The notes under the pieces: generated by a model
Seen by the model: the letters and a program-made list of their open reading frames with translations, nothing else
What the model was told of the DNA's origin: nothing
The model's database searches: none
NCBI GenBank assembly: GCA_964036195.1
Contig: OZ038450.1
Span: 16,742,701 to 16,806,700 of the forward strand
DNA from: Sphaerolaimus hirsutus
Taxonomy: Eukaryota; Nematoda; Chromadorea; Monhysterida; Sphaerolaimidae
Length of the DNA stretch: 64,000 nt
Direction: 5' to 3'
Part shown: positions 9,292 through 21,200 of the stretch, piece after piece
Numbering within the stretch: position 1 is the first letter of the stretch
Layout of the letters: each line of letters starts with the position of its first letter
Program-made: the position numbers and the translations under genes

Positions 9292-12200
9292 GTCCGTTTT
9301 TGGGTTGGGTGGGAATGTTTTTGGTGGGGTACTTTTTGCAGATCCTGTAAAATGTCGTGTAAAGTAGGGATGGGCGGCGCTTTTTTCTACCGCTTTTTAA
9401 AAAAAACGCCGCTTTTAAAAAAAGCGCTGACTAAAAAATTGGCACTTATGCACTAGGTTTTTTTGCAATTTTTTTGCATACAAGCGCGTAATTTCACTTG
9501 CAAATTGCCATTGGTGGTTGTTTTCATTGGTTTTGTGGCATTGTTTCTATTCCTGCATGGTATCATGTAAAAATAAGTTGTGATTTGTCAGTGTAGTAAA
9601 AAATATCCAGCCGATGTGCTTCCACACACTTTTCTGGTGTGAAACATCACTGTCATGTATTAGCCTTCTCTTATAGCCGTTTTTAAGCACTATTCCACGC
9701 CTAACTTCACTTGCAGTCAAGAAACATTCAAAAACAGTGATATACATAACGAGTCGAAATAAAATTGGATTTTTTGGCAGAAATCAGCACTTATAATGCT
9801 ATCCCATGATTACACAGCCATTCTATGGCTATATATCATCACAAGCACTGCCACTTGTCTGATATGCCTGTAGATATTGACTCAGAACCATATTTGGGGG
9901 CTGTTTAGGTAACGTCTTGACATTTTTTGAAAAAAAGCCAAAAAACCGCGTTTTTTTTTAAAAATGCGGGGCCGTTGACAACAAGCGTTTTTTTCTATCT
10001 CTAGTGTATAGTTTCTAGAGTCATGAAAACACCCCCCCTGGAAAATGACATATCAAGCATGCTGTTTTCCAGGGTATCTTTCCATTTCTTTAGACTCTAC
10101 GTGACATTTTACATATTGCGGGGCATTTTACAGGGTCTCGGAATGGCACCCGATGTTTGTTGGTGGTTCTTTTTATTGTTGTTCTTTGTTGAGTGCAAAG
10201 TAGGGGTTTTGATAGGTAACGCTAAGTCTCCACACCATTCCGGACAGATAAATGGCTGTAAAAAGTTTCTAAAGCGGCGGGCTCGCGGGGTTTCAATACT
10301 TTTTCAAGATGTAGCAGGCAGAAACAAAAATCGCTAATAATACGTTAAAATAGCCAGAAAAAGGTAAAAGTAATCAAAAATATTCATGTACAACAATACG
10401 TCGCAAAGCGAAAGGGTGAAAAAGTGCAAAAATTTGCGATTTTTAACTGACCATTGGGACTAATTCGCTGAAAATCTCCTCCATAATCACACTCCAGTCC
10501 ACCTACCCAAACTCGTCGCAGGTGGCCGTGCACTGCAAGGAGGGCAAGGGCCGCACCGGGGTGATGATCTGCGCCTACCTGCTCTACTCTGGCCGCTTCC
10601 ACCGCCCCATGGAGGCGCTTCAGTGCTACGGCCGCCAGCGCACCATGGACATGCACGGGGTGACCATCCCCAGCCAGAAGCGCTACGTCGAGTACTTCCA
10701 TTGGCTGCACAAGACGGGCACGAGCACCAGACGCGTGCCCATGCTCATATCGGGCATCTACCTGGAGCCGCTGCCGCACAGCGGGCTCGCGCCCAAGGCT
10801 TGCGGTTGGTTTAGAGATTTGTTGTATTTATTTGCGCAACCAATTCGCGAGCTGTATAAATGTGTCTGCACTTACAAGTTTTCATCGTGACTTCTATGAA
10901 AACAGAATTTTTTTTCAAATGCAAATTTATCATCATGGCGTTTTGATTTAGTTGAATTTAAATTTGAATTTATGAAAGTTTTAATTTGAAAATTTGAAAA
11001 CTAAAATACATATATCATACAAGAGTAGGCTGAATGGCGCTACGCACACTGAAGCCGAAATATTCGGCATACACACGTTTTTGACAAATGCCGAATTAAA
11101 TGCTGAATAGAAAAAAACTTGCTGAACTCAAATCGTCCGTACTCTTGAAAATTAGGCGGTTTGTCAATTCAGCATGTATTTCAGCATTCAAAAGATGCGT
11201 ACACTTTTTCATGCGGAAACATTCAGCAATAGGATAAAATCTCAAATGCTGAAATGCAAAGATAAACGAGGATTGGTTTTTGAGATCTCGGGATCGGATC
11301 GGGATTGACCTTTTGGTATCGGGATCGGGATTGGTTTTTGAGATTTCGGGATCGGGATTGACCTTTCGGGATCGGGATTGGCATTTTTCGGGATCGGTAA
11401 TGGCATTTTTGAAAACATTCTAATATACACGTTTTTTGCCAATGTTTTCACAAAACAGGCTCAAAAACACGTCTGGATGCCAGAAAAGAGGCATAAAGTG
11501 GACATTGGTTAAAATTTATTAATGCAAAAAGGGCATTTAATGAGGTTGACCAAATTTTCTGGGATCGGGATCGGGATTGTATAAATTTTTTCGGGATCGG
11601 GTTTGTGATTTTGAAAGTTTCTGGATCGGGATCGGGATTGGCTTTTGAGATTTCGGGATCGGGATCAGGATTGAGGTTTCAGGATCGGGATCGGGACCAC
11701 CAAATCCCGAAATGTTTAGGATTGGGATCGGGATTCCGTTTCGACCCTAGTGCCAACCCTATCCAATATACATAATCACTATTGTCTATTGACTGAAGTT
11801 GATGCTGTACAGAGAATGTAACTAATTATATCTTGTCATAAAGTTGACATCAAAAATTGTCATCAATTATATCTTGTCACACACACTAGTCAGGGGTAGG
11901 AAAGGGGGGGTTCCCCCCCCCCAAATCGCCCAGCTATCTATCTATTCCAGAGGCCGCTCAGCTATCTATCTATCCCGGAGGCAAAATTTTGGGCTACTAT
12001 CCCCTAAACCCCTCCCCCCAATCGGCCAGCTATCTACCTATCTGGAGCGATTTTTGGGAAACTATACCCTAATTTTCGCTCAAAATCGCTCTTTTCATAC
12101 CTATATATAGATTTTCACCTCCAAAATCACTAGTTCGTGCATCTAACTGCCTATTTTGAGCTATTTTTAGTACTATATGTCCTTATATACCCATTTTTAG

Positions 12201-15200
12201 CCATTTTTCACCTACTTTCAGCAATTTTTCTCCTTTTCCTCCCTTCTATGCCTATATATTGAGCCCCCGCGAACCCCCCCCCCAGAAAAATTTTCAGCTA
12301 TCTATCCCTCTGGAGGAGTGATTTGCTATCTATCCAACACCCAGGAGGGCCGAAAACTAGAATACCCCTGACACTAGTTGACATCAAAAATTGTGTCAAA
12401 TAAATTTTGGATAATTATTGGTTTTACTTGACAGCAGGTTTGGCAAAATCTCAGAAAAAAAAAATCAAATACAATTTTTATACAATTTTACTACAATTTT
12501 AGTAAAAAGAATTTCACAAAAACTAATCCTGGTCACAAAGAAAAAAAAATAAAAATAAAATAATAATAAAATAATAATAAAATGGAAAATTGAAGAATAA
12601 AAAAATAAAAATAAAATGGAAAATTGAAGAAAAAATAAAAATAAAATATAATTTATTTACAATTTTACTGCAGTTTCAGTAAAAATAATTTTACTAAAAC
12701 CAACCCTGCTTGGCAGACGCTACAGTGTATGCACAACTTCATGTGTGCAGTGGCAAAAAGGATGAAAATTGGGGTTAAGGGTGACTTCTAGTGAAAATTA
12801 TGGTCATCGTTTTCAAAAATACTTACTTTTACATTTTCCCATGGAAATAAAAGTAAAAAATTCTACTATACGTTTTCTGCACTCAGGAGTGACTAAAAAT
12901 GAATATTTTACATTAACTTTGAAAACATTGATTACTTTCAACAATCTGGTTTGCAGGCATGCTTAGGGTGACAAATTTCCATTTCCGTTTTCTGCAGGCA
13001 AATTTTTTCCATTTTCCATTCCGTTTTCCGGTAATTGAATTAATTTTTCCGTTTTCCGTTTTGTTTTCCGACTACAAAATTTTTTTCCATTTCCGTTCCT
13101 GTTTTTCTGGCTAATTATCCCTTTTCTGGCTAAATTTTCAGTTTTTCTGCCTTTTTCCGGCTGAATTTTCAGTTTTTCCAGCTGAATTTTCAGTTTTTCC
13201 GCCTTTTTCCTGTTTTCAGGCTCAATTTTCAGTTTTTCAGCCTCATATTCCCCTTTTCTGGCTCAATTGTCTGTTTTCTGTTTCAGCCAAACTGGTAAAC
13301 ATGCATGCAGGTTTTCAATTATGTGACTTTTTCCATTTTCCATCAAAATTTCAGCAATTTTTAGCATTTCCAGGAAATTTCCACATTTTTTTTGTTTTCT
13401 GGCAAAATTTCATTTTTCCATTTCCAGTTTTCCGGCCTTGTTTTCCTTGTTGCTGAAATTTTATTTCCGTTTTCTGGCAAGTGCAAAAAAATTTCCGTTT
13501 CCATTTTCCATAACAAAATTGTTTTGACACCCTAGGCACGCGCTGTTCCAATGTTTATCATTACTATTCGCTCATGTATAGGGTTCAAACGGGATCCCGA
13601 TCCCGGATCCCGTGAAATTCCGGGATTTACCAGTCCCGATCCCGATCCTGAAACCCCAATCCCGATCCCGAAATCTCAAAAATACCAATCCCGATCCCGA
13701 AAGTTTTCAAATCCCGATCCCGATCCCGAGGAACTCCCAAGTCCGGGATCCCGATCCCGGAAAAATTAGTGGAAATTATAAAAAGTGAAATAATGACGTT
13801 TTTGCATGCAAAAAAGTGGATGCAAACCCCCAGCGTCAATTTTATGCCACTTTTCTGGCATCCAACAGTGTTTTGAGACCTTTATGAACAACTGTGAATG
13901 CCAGAAAAATGGCCAAAATTTCTATCCCTAGAACCCAATCCCGATCCCGGAAAAATGCCTATCCCAATCCCGATCCCGTGACCCCAATCCCGGCCAATCC
14001 CGATCCCGAAATCTCAAATTACCAATCCCGATCCCGATCCCGAAATCTCAAAAAGTGAATCCCGATCCCGATCCTGATCCCGAAAAGTCAATCCCGTTTG
14101 AACCCTACTCATGTACACACATTGCCCAAATTCCCAAAATGGTTCGTACGTTTTTTCTGTTTACACACTGTTGAACTGTGCTGAACTACAATATCTCAAG
14201 AATGAGCAGTTTTTAAAAAAAATTTATGGTCTTCATTTTTGAAGATCATGTTCATACATGTTCATAAAAAATGTTTCATGAAGATGTATGAAAAACTAGA
14301 TGAGATCTGGATCATTTCACAGCAGTAGATTTTCTGCCAATTGCTGAACTGGTTTGCTGAAATGAAAGTGTCCGGATACAATTTTTTCACAAGATGCTGA
14401 AATGTTAAATTCAGCATATGACCAAAAATGCTGGAAAATCATCTAAATCCATCCGAATTTGTCCGAATTCGTACGGTTGCTGAATGTCTGGACCCAAAAA
14501 TGCTGGTCTAAAACCGTCCGAACAGCATTTTTTTAGTTCGGATTCGGCAGATGAAAACGTGCGTATGCCGAATATTTCGGCTTCAGTGTGCGTAGCGCCA
14601 TTGTCGCCATTTCAGTTCTCACCCAAGTAGGGTTCAAACGGGATCCCGATCCCGGATCCCGTGAAATTCCGGGATTTAGCAGTCCCGATCTCGATCCCGA
14701 AACCCCAATCCCGATCCCGAAATCCAAAAATACCAATCCCGATCCCGATCCCGAGAACTTTCAAATCCCGATCCCGAGAATCTCCCAAGTCCGGGATCCC
14801 GATCCCGGAAAAAAATAGTGAAAATTTTTAAAAGTGAAAAAATGTCATTTTTGCGTGCAAAAATGTGAACACAAACCCCCAGCGTCCATTTTATGTCACT
14901 TTTCTGGCATCCAACAGTGTTTTGAGACCTTTATGAACAACTGTGAATGCCAGAACAGTGACGAAAATCTCTATCCCTAGACCCCAATCCTGATCCCGAA
15001 AAAATGCCAATCCCGATCCCGATCCCGTGGCCGCAATCCCGGCCAATCCTGATCCCGATCCCGAAATCTCAAAATACCAATCCCGATCCCGATCCCGAAA
15101 CCCCAATCCCCATCCCGATCCCATAATCTCAAAAAGTGAATCCCGATCCCGATCCCGAAAAGTCAATCCCGTTTGAACCCTACACCCAAGTCACGGTGAA

Positions 15201-18200
15201 AACTGGTGTGTGTATGGCCAGTCGATCGCTCCACATATTTGTTTTTACATCAAACACGAGTTTTCATGTTGGGAGCTGCGAGTAATTCTGCATATTTTTT
15301 ATCATCACCTACATTAAAAAATGAATTTATTTGTAGCCGCCTACTTCGCCGTGTACAGCGGGGGCCAGCGGGTATTCAAATCGCCAGTTTTTGACTCGAC
15401 CACACAAACAACTAGAAGGCCGGTCGATGCCACCAGATTGAACACTGCGGTTCGTGGAAATTATTTTTTTACGAAAGTGACGTTCTCTCCACCCAAATTG
15501 ACCATTTTTAGAGCCAAAGCCATAAAGGTATACTTGGCGGCCCATGCGCTCAAAAATACTTGTGTCTTAGTCGATAACCCACTAGTAGGATACTTATACA
15601 TGCACCTTCACTAAAAGGTAAATATTTTAAAAATAAAAAGGCGGAGCCATGTATTTGGAGCCAAATGTCTTTTTTCCTGAAACATTTTTTTTCAACCATT
15701 ATGATAATTGACGGAATAATAATAAGTATATTGGTTGGTAATTAACGGAATAATCCGTTGGTAATTAATGGAATAATAATAATTAGTTATTATATAATTA
15801 ATTAATTAATTTTATAATAATTAAAAATGGAGTGTTTCCTTCAGAAAAATGCGAAGCACGCGGTCAGTAGAGTATACTGGATGGACAGATCGCTATACAA
15901 TAAATTCTACCATATTTTGACGAATAAGCCTTGAAAAACTGTGTACCAAATTCACTTAAAGTCGGAGCAATTTGATCTGACGAGAAAACTTTTTTTACGT
16001 CTGTTCATTTATTCAGATGGAATATGGTAGCTTGAAGGTAGACTTCATCGTAAGCTGTACCTTTAGTAGCCCATACACACAATTGTGCCACCTTAGTCCC
16101 TCGAACCGACGCTGGGGGCGTCGCCGAGCGAGCAGAACCTGCAGTGCGTCGGCCCGCCCTCCTTCATCAGCTACTGGCAGCAGTACGAGGACAGCGTGGC
16201 ATAACGCTCAATGAGAATTCGAAAAGTCAATTCGCCGCCGCGCCCAGTCGAATAAATCGTACGTTTTTGGTTGTTGTTTGGGGGTTTGATGTGAAGTTTT
16301 TATATACCTAGATAGATAGGAAATGTCATATCCGGGGGGGGGGGGGGGGGGTAGATAGCTGACTTTTTAAGGGGGTTGATGTGGGGTTGATTCAATACGG
16401 CTTTTTCTGCGTATAGAAGGTGAAAATGGAAATAAATAGCTACAAATGGGTACAAAATAATTATATAAATGCATATTGGTATGTACATTTAATAAATATT
16501 TAGCTATTTTGTGAAAATAAGTGAAAATGTGCAGAAGAGTACAAAATGTTAGCGATTTTGAGTGAAAACTGGGGTTAAATCGTAGAAATTTTCTCCAGGC
16601 ATATACCGTATTTCCTCGAAATACCCCCCGGGGGTGATTGTTTCATAGTGCTCCCGAGAGGGGGGGGGGTTAAACGAGGGGGGGGTATTATTTCACAAGA
16701 ACTTTTTTGAAATCCTAGTACAAAATCGTTGTTTGTGATGTGCGCTGGGGTAGAAAAATGCATCAATAACTGACATGTAACGACTCCTGTAGACTAATAT
16801 TAGTGCGTAGATGGTATAAACACTGTTCAAACGCGATTCCGACATTGTTTTCACGTGTGTTCTGCACTACGCGAACACAAACTGCAGTATTTGTCATGTA
16901 TTTACGTTCTCTTTACACTCAATTTGGGAGGGGGTATTTCGAGGGGGGGTGATTGTTTCATAGTGGTCTCGAGAGGGGGGGGGGGGTCAAACGAGGGGGG
17001 TGTATTTCGAGGAAATACGGTAGATACGTAGATAAAAACTGCAGCAGGGTCTGCTATACATTTGAAAATCCCTAGCTAAATTGTGAATTGACTGTGAGCT
17101 TTAAAAATTTTAACCCCCTCCATATGTTACCCTTGGGGGTGCAAAAGTAGTGCAAAATTATCCGGCACTGCTTGATAAATAGAGAATGCATCAAAACCGC
17201 CATCAAACCCCCCCCCCCCTCACGCAAAAAAATCGCTATCAACCCCTGTTCGCAGGCGCCACGGCGGCGGCCAAGTTGGTGCTGCCCAGTTTGTCGGCCA
17301 CGAACTGGTTCGGCGACGCGGAAGTCACCAGCGACGAGGACGATTCCATCGCTAGCGACGTGCCAAGATCGCCCAATTCAAATTGCGGACCTTTTAACAA
17401 TTTTCTGGCCATGACTGTGAATTCTGGCGACGCGCATAAGACGCTTATTGAGGGAGATGTGAGGATCGATGTGTTTCATAGAGTGGGCAGGATTAAGAAG
17501 GTGTGCTTTTCTGGTGTCCGTTTGGGCCCCCACACACGTATCAGGGGTACCCGGTAGGCTAGATTTTGACCCTCCTGGGGGGGGGTTGCATAGATAACAA
17601 ATTGCTAGAAGATAGATATAGTTGATAATGGGGCCGGGTCGGTGCACAAATAAACCCGGTGCCCAAGTAGGGCCGGTGCACAACTTGTAGTACCCGGTGC
17701 CCAAGTAAGCCCGGTGCCCAAGTAAAGTGCCCGAACTTGGGCACTGAGCCGGGCATTTACTTGTGCACCGGGCGGCTTTTTACTTGAGCATACATGTGCA
17801 TTGCTTGGGCACCACTTCTGCATTACTTGGGCAGTACTTGTGCACCTTGCGTCAGGCCGGGTTTACTTGAGCATCCAGGATTTGCTCACCCCCCCCCCCC
17901 CCGCAGCATGTTGTATGTAGTGATGGAATGGCGCCATGGCGCGAGCGCCATGTTTTTCGGATTTTTTTAATGGATAGATGCAGTGTATTCGGCCATTGAC
18001 TATCAATGCAATGTAATGCATACCGTTGCTGCTGTATAAACAGTTCTGTAACGATAAAAATCTGAAATAGTGACATTTAATTGTTGGCTCCATTGTTACT
18101 GTTGTTATTGTTAAAATAGCGATTTTGAGCTAAAACTTTGGTAAATCTATCTCAAAGATATCTCCAGGTAAATAGCTGGGCGATTGGGAAGGGGGAAGTC

Positions 18201-21200
18201 AGGGTGGTGGTAGCCAAAAAATAGTCTCTAGAATAGATGATAGATGGGCGGTTTGAGGGGGAGGTAGGTTCCCCCATCTTTCCTACCCCCGTCACCAGTT
18301 AACATGAAAACACGCAGGAAAAACTGCTGCATTTCTCGTTCAACACGTTTTTCCTGTGCGACGCGGCCGGCGCGCCCAAATCGTACGAAGGCGACGACAT
18401 TAGCAGCGGTTTGGTGACTCACTGGCCGCCGCGCGACGGCGACGAGAATGCGGAAAATGTGGACAGAAAGAATGACGAGTCCGCGCCGGAGGATTTGCTG
18501 CCGCCGGCGTCGAAAGATTGCACTATTTGTGCCGTGCAGAGCGATCGTGAGTGTGGCTGTACTTGGTTGACTTGATAGTCTGCACTCGCACTTATTTATG
18601 TCTCACTTTGGAAACGTGCCAATGATAACTGAAGAATGCGATTTTTGTAAAATACCTATGAAAAAATTTCATGGTTGTGAATGCGTTAACGTAAGCAGAA
18701 ATGACGTTTTCAACTTTTTTTTATGAAATCGCATACGTTAGATATCATTGGCATGCTTCCAAGGTCCAAGGTGTATAGTTGTCAACCGGAATTTTCAAAG
18801 CTGATAAATCTGTTAAACGCATTTGAGTTTACCGGAATGACGCACCGCACACTCAAAATTTTCAAGGGCGGTTCGAACGTTTTTGAGTTCCGCCAAGGCA
18901 GAACTCCTAGGGCGGTTCGAACATTTTTATTTAGGAAAAATGTGGCATTTTTGGGACATTCGGATGAAGTTCACACGAATCCGGATGAATTCACGCAGTT
19001 TTTGTCCATTTGAATATCATAACAAAACGTTTCAAAAACATTGGGACACTTTCAATTCAGCCCTTGACTTAAGAGATACGCCCTTTAGAGAAGGTTGTTA
19101 TGGGAAACATCTTATTTATCTTAGCAAACATATTTGTGAAAAAAAAAGTTTATAGGTAGATCTAGGCTTTGTCTTCAAAAATGAATAGAGAATTTTTTTT
19201 GTAATATCCACTTGTTTAAAAGATATTGAAGTTCCTGTGGCATATTTGTGAAAACCGAAACTGAATTCCACCCTCTAGTAAGTGTCCGAATGTTTTCCTG
19301 CCTAGATGGCGCACTGACACTCAAAATTGTCAAGGGCGGTTCGGACGTTTTTGAGTTCCGCCAAGGCGGAATTCCAAGGGTGGTTCAGACATTGTGCACT
19401 TTTCTACCTGTCTGAAATAATTCCGCCCATGCACAATCCGGGGCAATTCCGCCATCGTGCAAAGTGTTCGAACGTTTCATGTGCGGAATTGAAATCGAGG
19501 GCATTTCGAACGTTTTTGGATTCCGCCCCCGTTTTTAATTCCGCCCTTTTGAATACCGCCCTTGAAAAAGTGTTCGAACTGCAACTGAAAATTCAAGTGC
19601 GCCGTGCAACATTGAGATCACTGTTGATGGATATCTAAAAAAAAATCAAATTTATGGTAAATAATAGTCAGATAAAATTGAAAGAACCCGGCTCATATCA
19701 GGTGCCAATCCCAGACCCTGTAAAATGCCAAATGTTATGCAAAATGTCAAAAGTCATGTAAAATCCCCAGCAAAATGGCTTTTGACACTTTGCATTACTG
19801 TTGACAGGGCATTTACCAGGGCCTGGGACTGCCCCCACGTCGTTCTCGCCGAAGCAAACATCACATCTAACCCAACTTTTGCCGCGCAGCCGAACCCGAG
19901 TCGTCCGGCGAGTACTACGTGCCGCGGCGGCGGATCAACTTGGACGGGCGGCCGGAGGCGGCGAGCGGCGGCGGCCCGATCCAGTGCGTCCGCGACGCGC
20001 CGGCGGTCAGCGGCAGCGTGCGCGCCTACATTCTCGACTGCATGGACACGGACGAGTTCGCGCCGCAGACTGCCGCCGCCGCCGCCGCGGCGTCCAATGC
20101 GCCCAGTGTGGGTTTGCTGGGTGATTGTGGGGTTTTAATCTGTGGTATGTAATGATGGCAAGCGAAAATTCGATCTTTTTCGTAGTTTTCGTATTTCATT
20201 ATTATTTCAATTTTTGTTTTTTATTTCACTACTAGCAAAATACTTAAAAATCGACTCTACTTTTTCTGTATTTTTGGCGGGAAATGCAACACAACAAAAA
20301 CAGCAGAAACCCGATTCAAAATATAAATTTCACATCGATTTATTCAATGGCGCACCACACACTGAAATTTTGCGTTCAGCGTTCGAACGTTTTCGCACGC
20401 TGAACTACAAACGCTGAAATCAAAATCTAAAGAACACAGCGTTTTTGAACCGTAAAAATTTCGGCTCGAATGTAAATTACGCGAAGAATTACAAATTCCG
20501 AATTTTTACGCTTCAAAAACCTTGTTTTCTTTAGATTTTGATTTCAGCGTTTATAGTTCAGCGTGCAAAAACGTTCGAACGCTGAACTCAAAATTTCAGT
20601 GTGCGGTGCGCCATTGCGACAGAACAAAATTTTTGCAAATAAGCCGCTTGAAAGGTCGCAAAATCGGTAACAGCTTGAAAGGCCGCAAAACCTGAAGATG
20701 TATTCAAAATTCAGCATAAAAATACGAAAATGCAATTTTTTAGTTGAACAATATCGAAAATTCGCTAGATTCTACTTTCCGTCCGGTTTGGCTCGCTGCC
20801 CGATTGTGCTTGGGAGTTTTTTAGGCGTTGACCCCGCCTTGATGATGAACTCAGGTCGGGGTCGGCGGCGGGATGGATCAAAGGTTTAATGCCATGGGAT
20901 TAAGTTTGCACTCACTTGGGATTAGTTGGGTGTGGTGCCTTAAATAAGACTTGTGTGTGCACTTATGACCGGTAGAATTTTGATGGGCATTGAACAGACA
21001 CAGACACAGACACAGATTGTCATGAACTCTGTGCATGTACGTAAAAAATGATTCTGATCGGCAATGAGCTAAAAGCTGTTTGCATGGAATTATAGGCGAT
21101 AATCTGGGGTGTTTTCCGCAAGTGGAAAAGTTAAATCCTGTGAGAAGTGAGTACTGATAAGTGAAATGGCAAGTAAAGAGTAAAACTCGATGTACAATGA

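Larger units (their letters stand above)
11035..14601. mobile_element. 3.6-kb element with TGGCGCTACGCACACTG ends, carrying nested insertions
   Basis: A 43-bp end (TGGCGCTACGCACACTGAAG, then CCGAAATATTCGGCAT) at 11035 reappears inverted at about 14558-14601. Motifs GCTGAA and TCCGAA recur inside both arms (11080-11250, 14150-14560). Between them lie a decayed GATCCC element, a CAGGGG element (11891), a TTTTCCG element (12964) and a GATCCC element (13579). It fills most of the intron between the exons at 10522 and 15337. Confidence 0.85.

Noticed and set aside
19801-20124. Arg/Ala-rich alternative frames over the 19890 exon
   Set aside because: Shadow frames of a GC-rich exon. Only the frame with [13 protein letters not shown] joins the neighbouring PTEN exons in phase.
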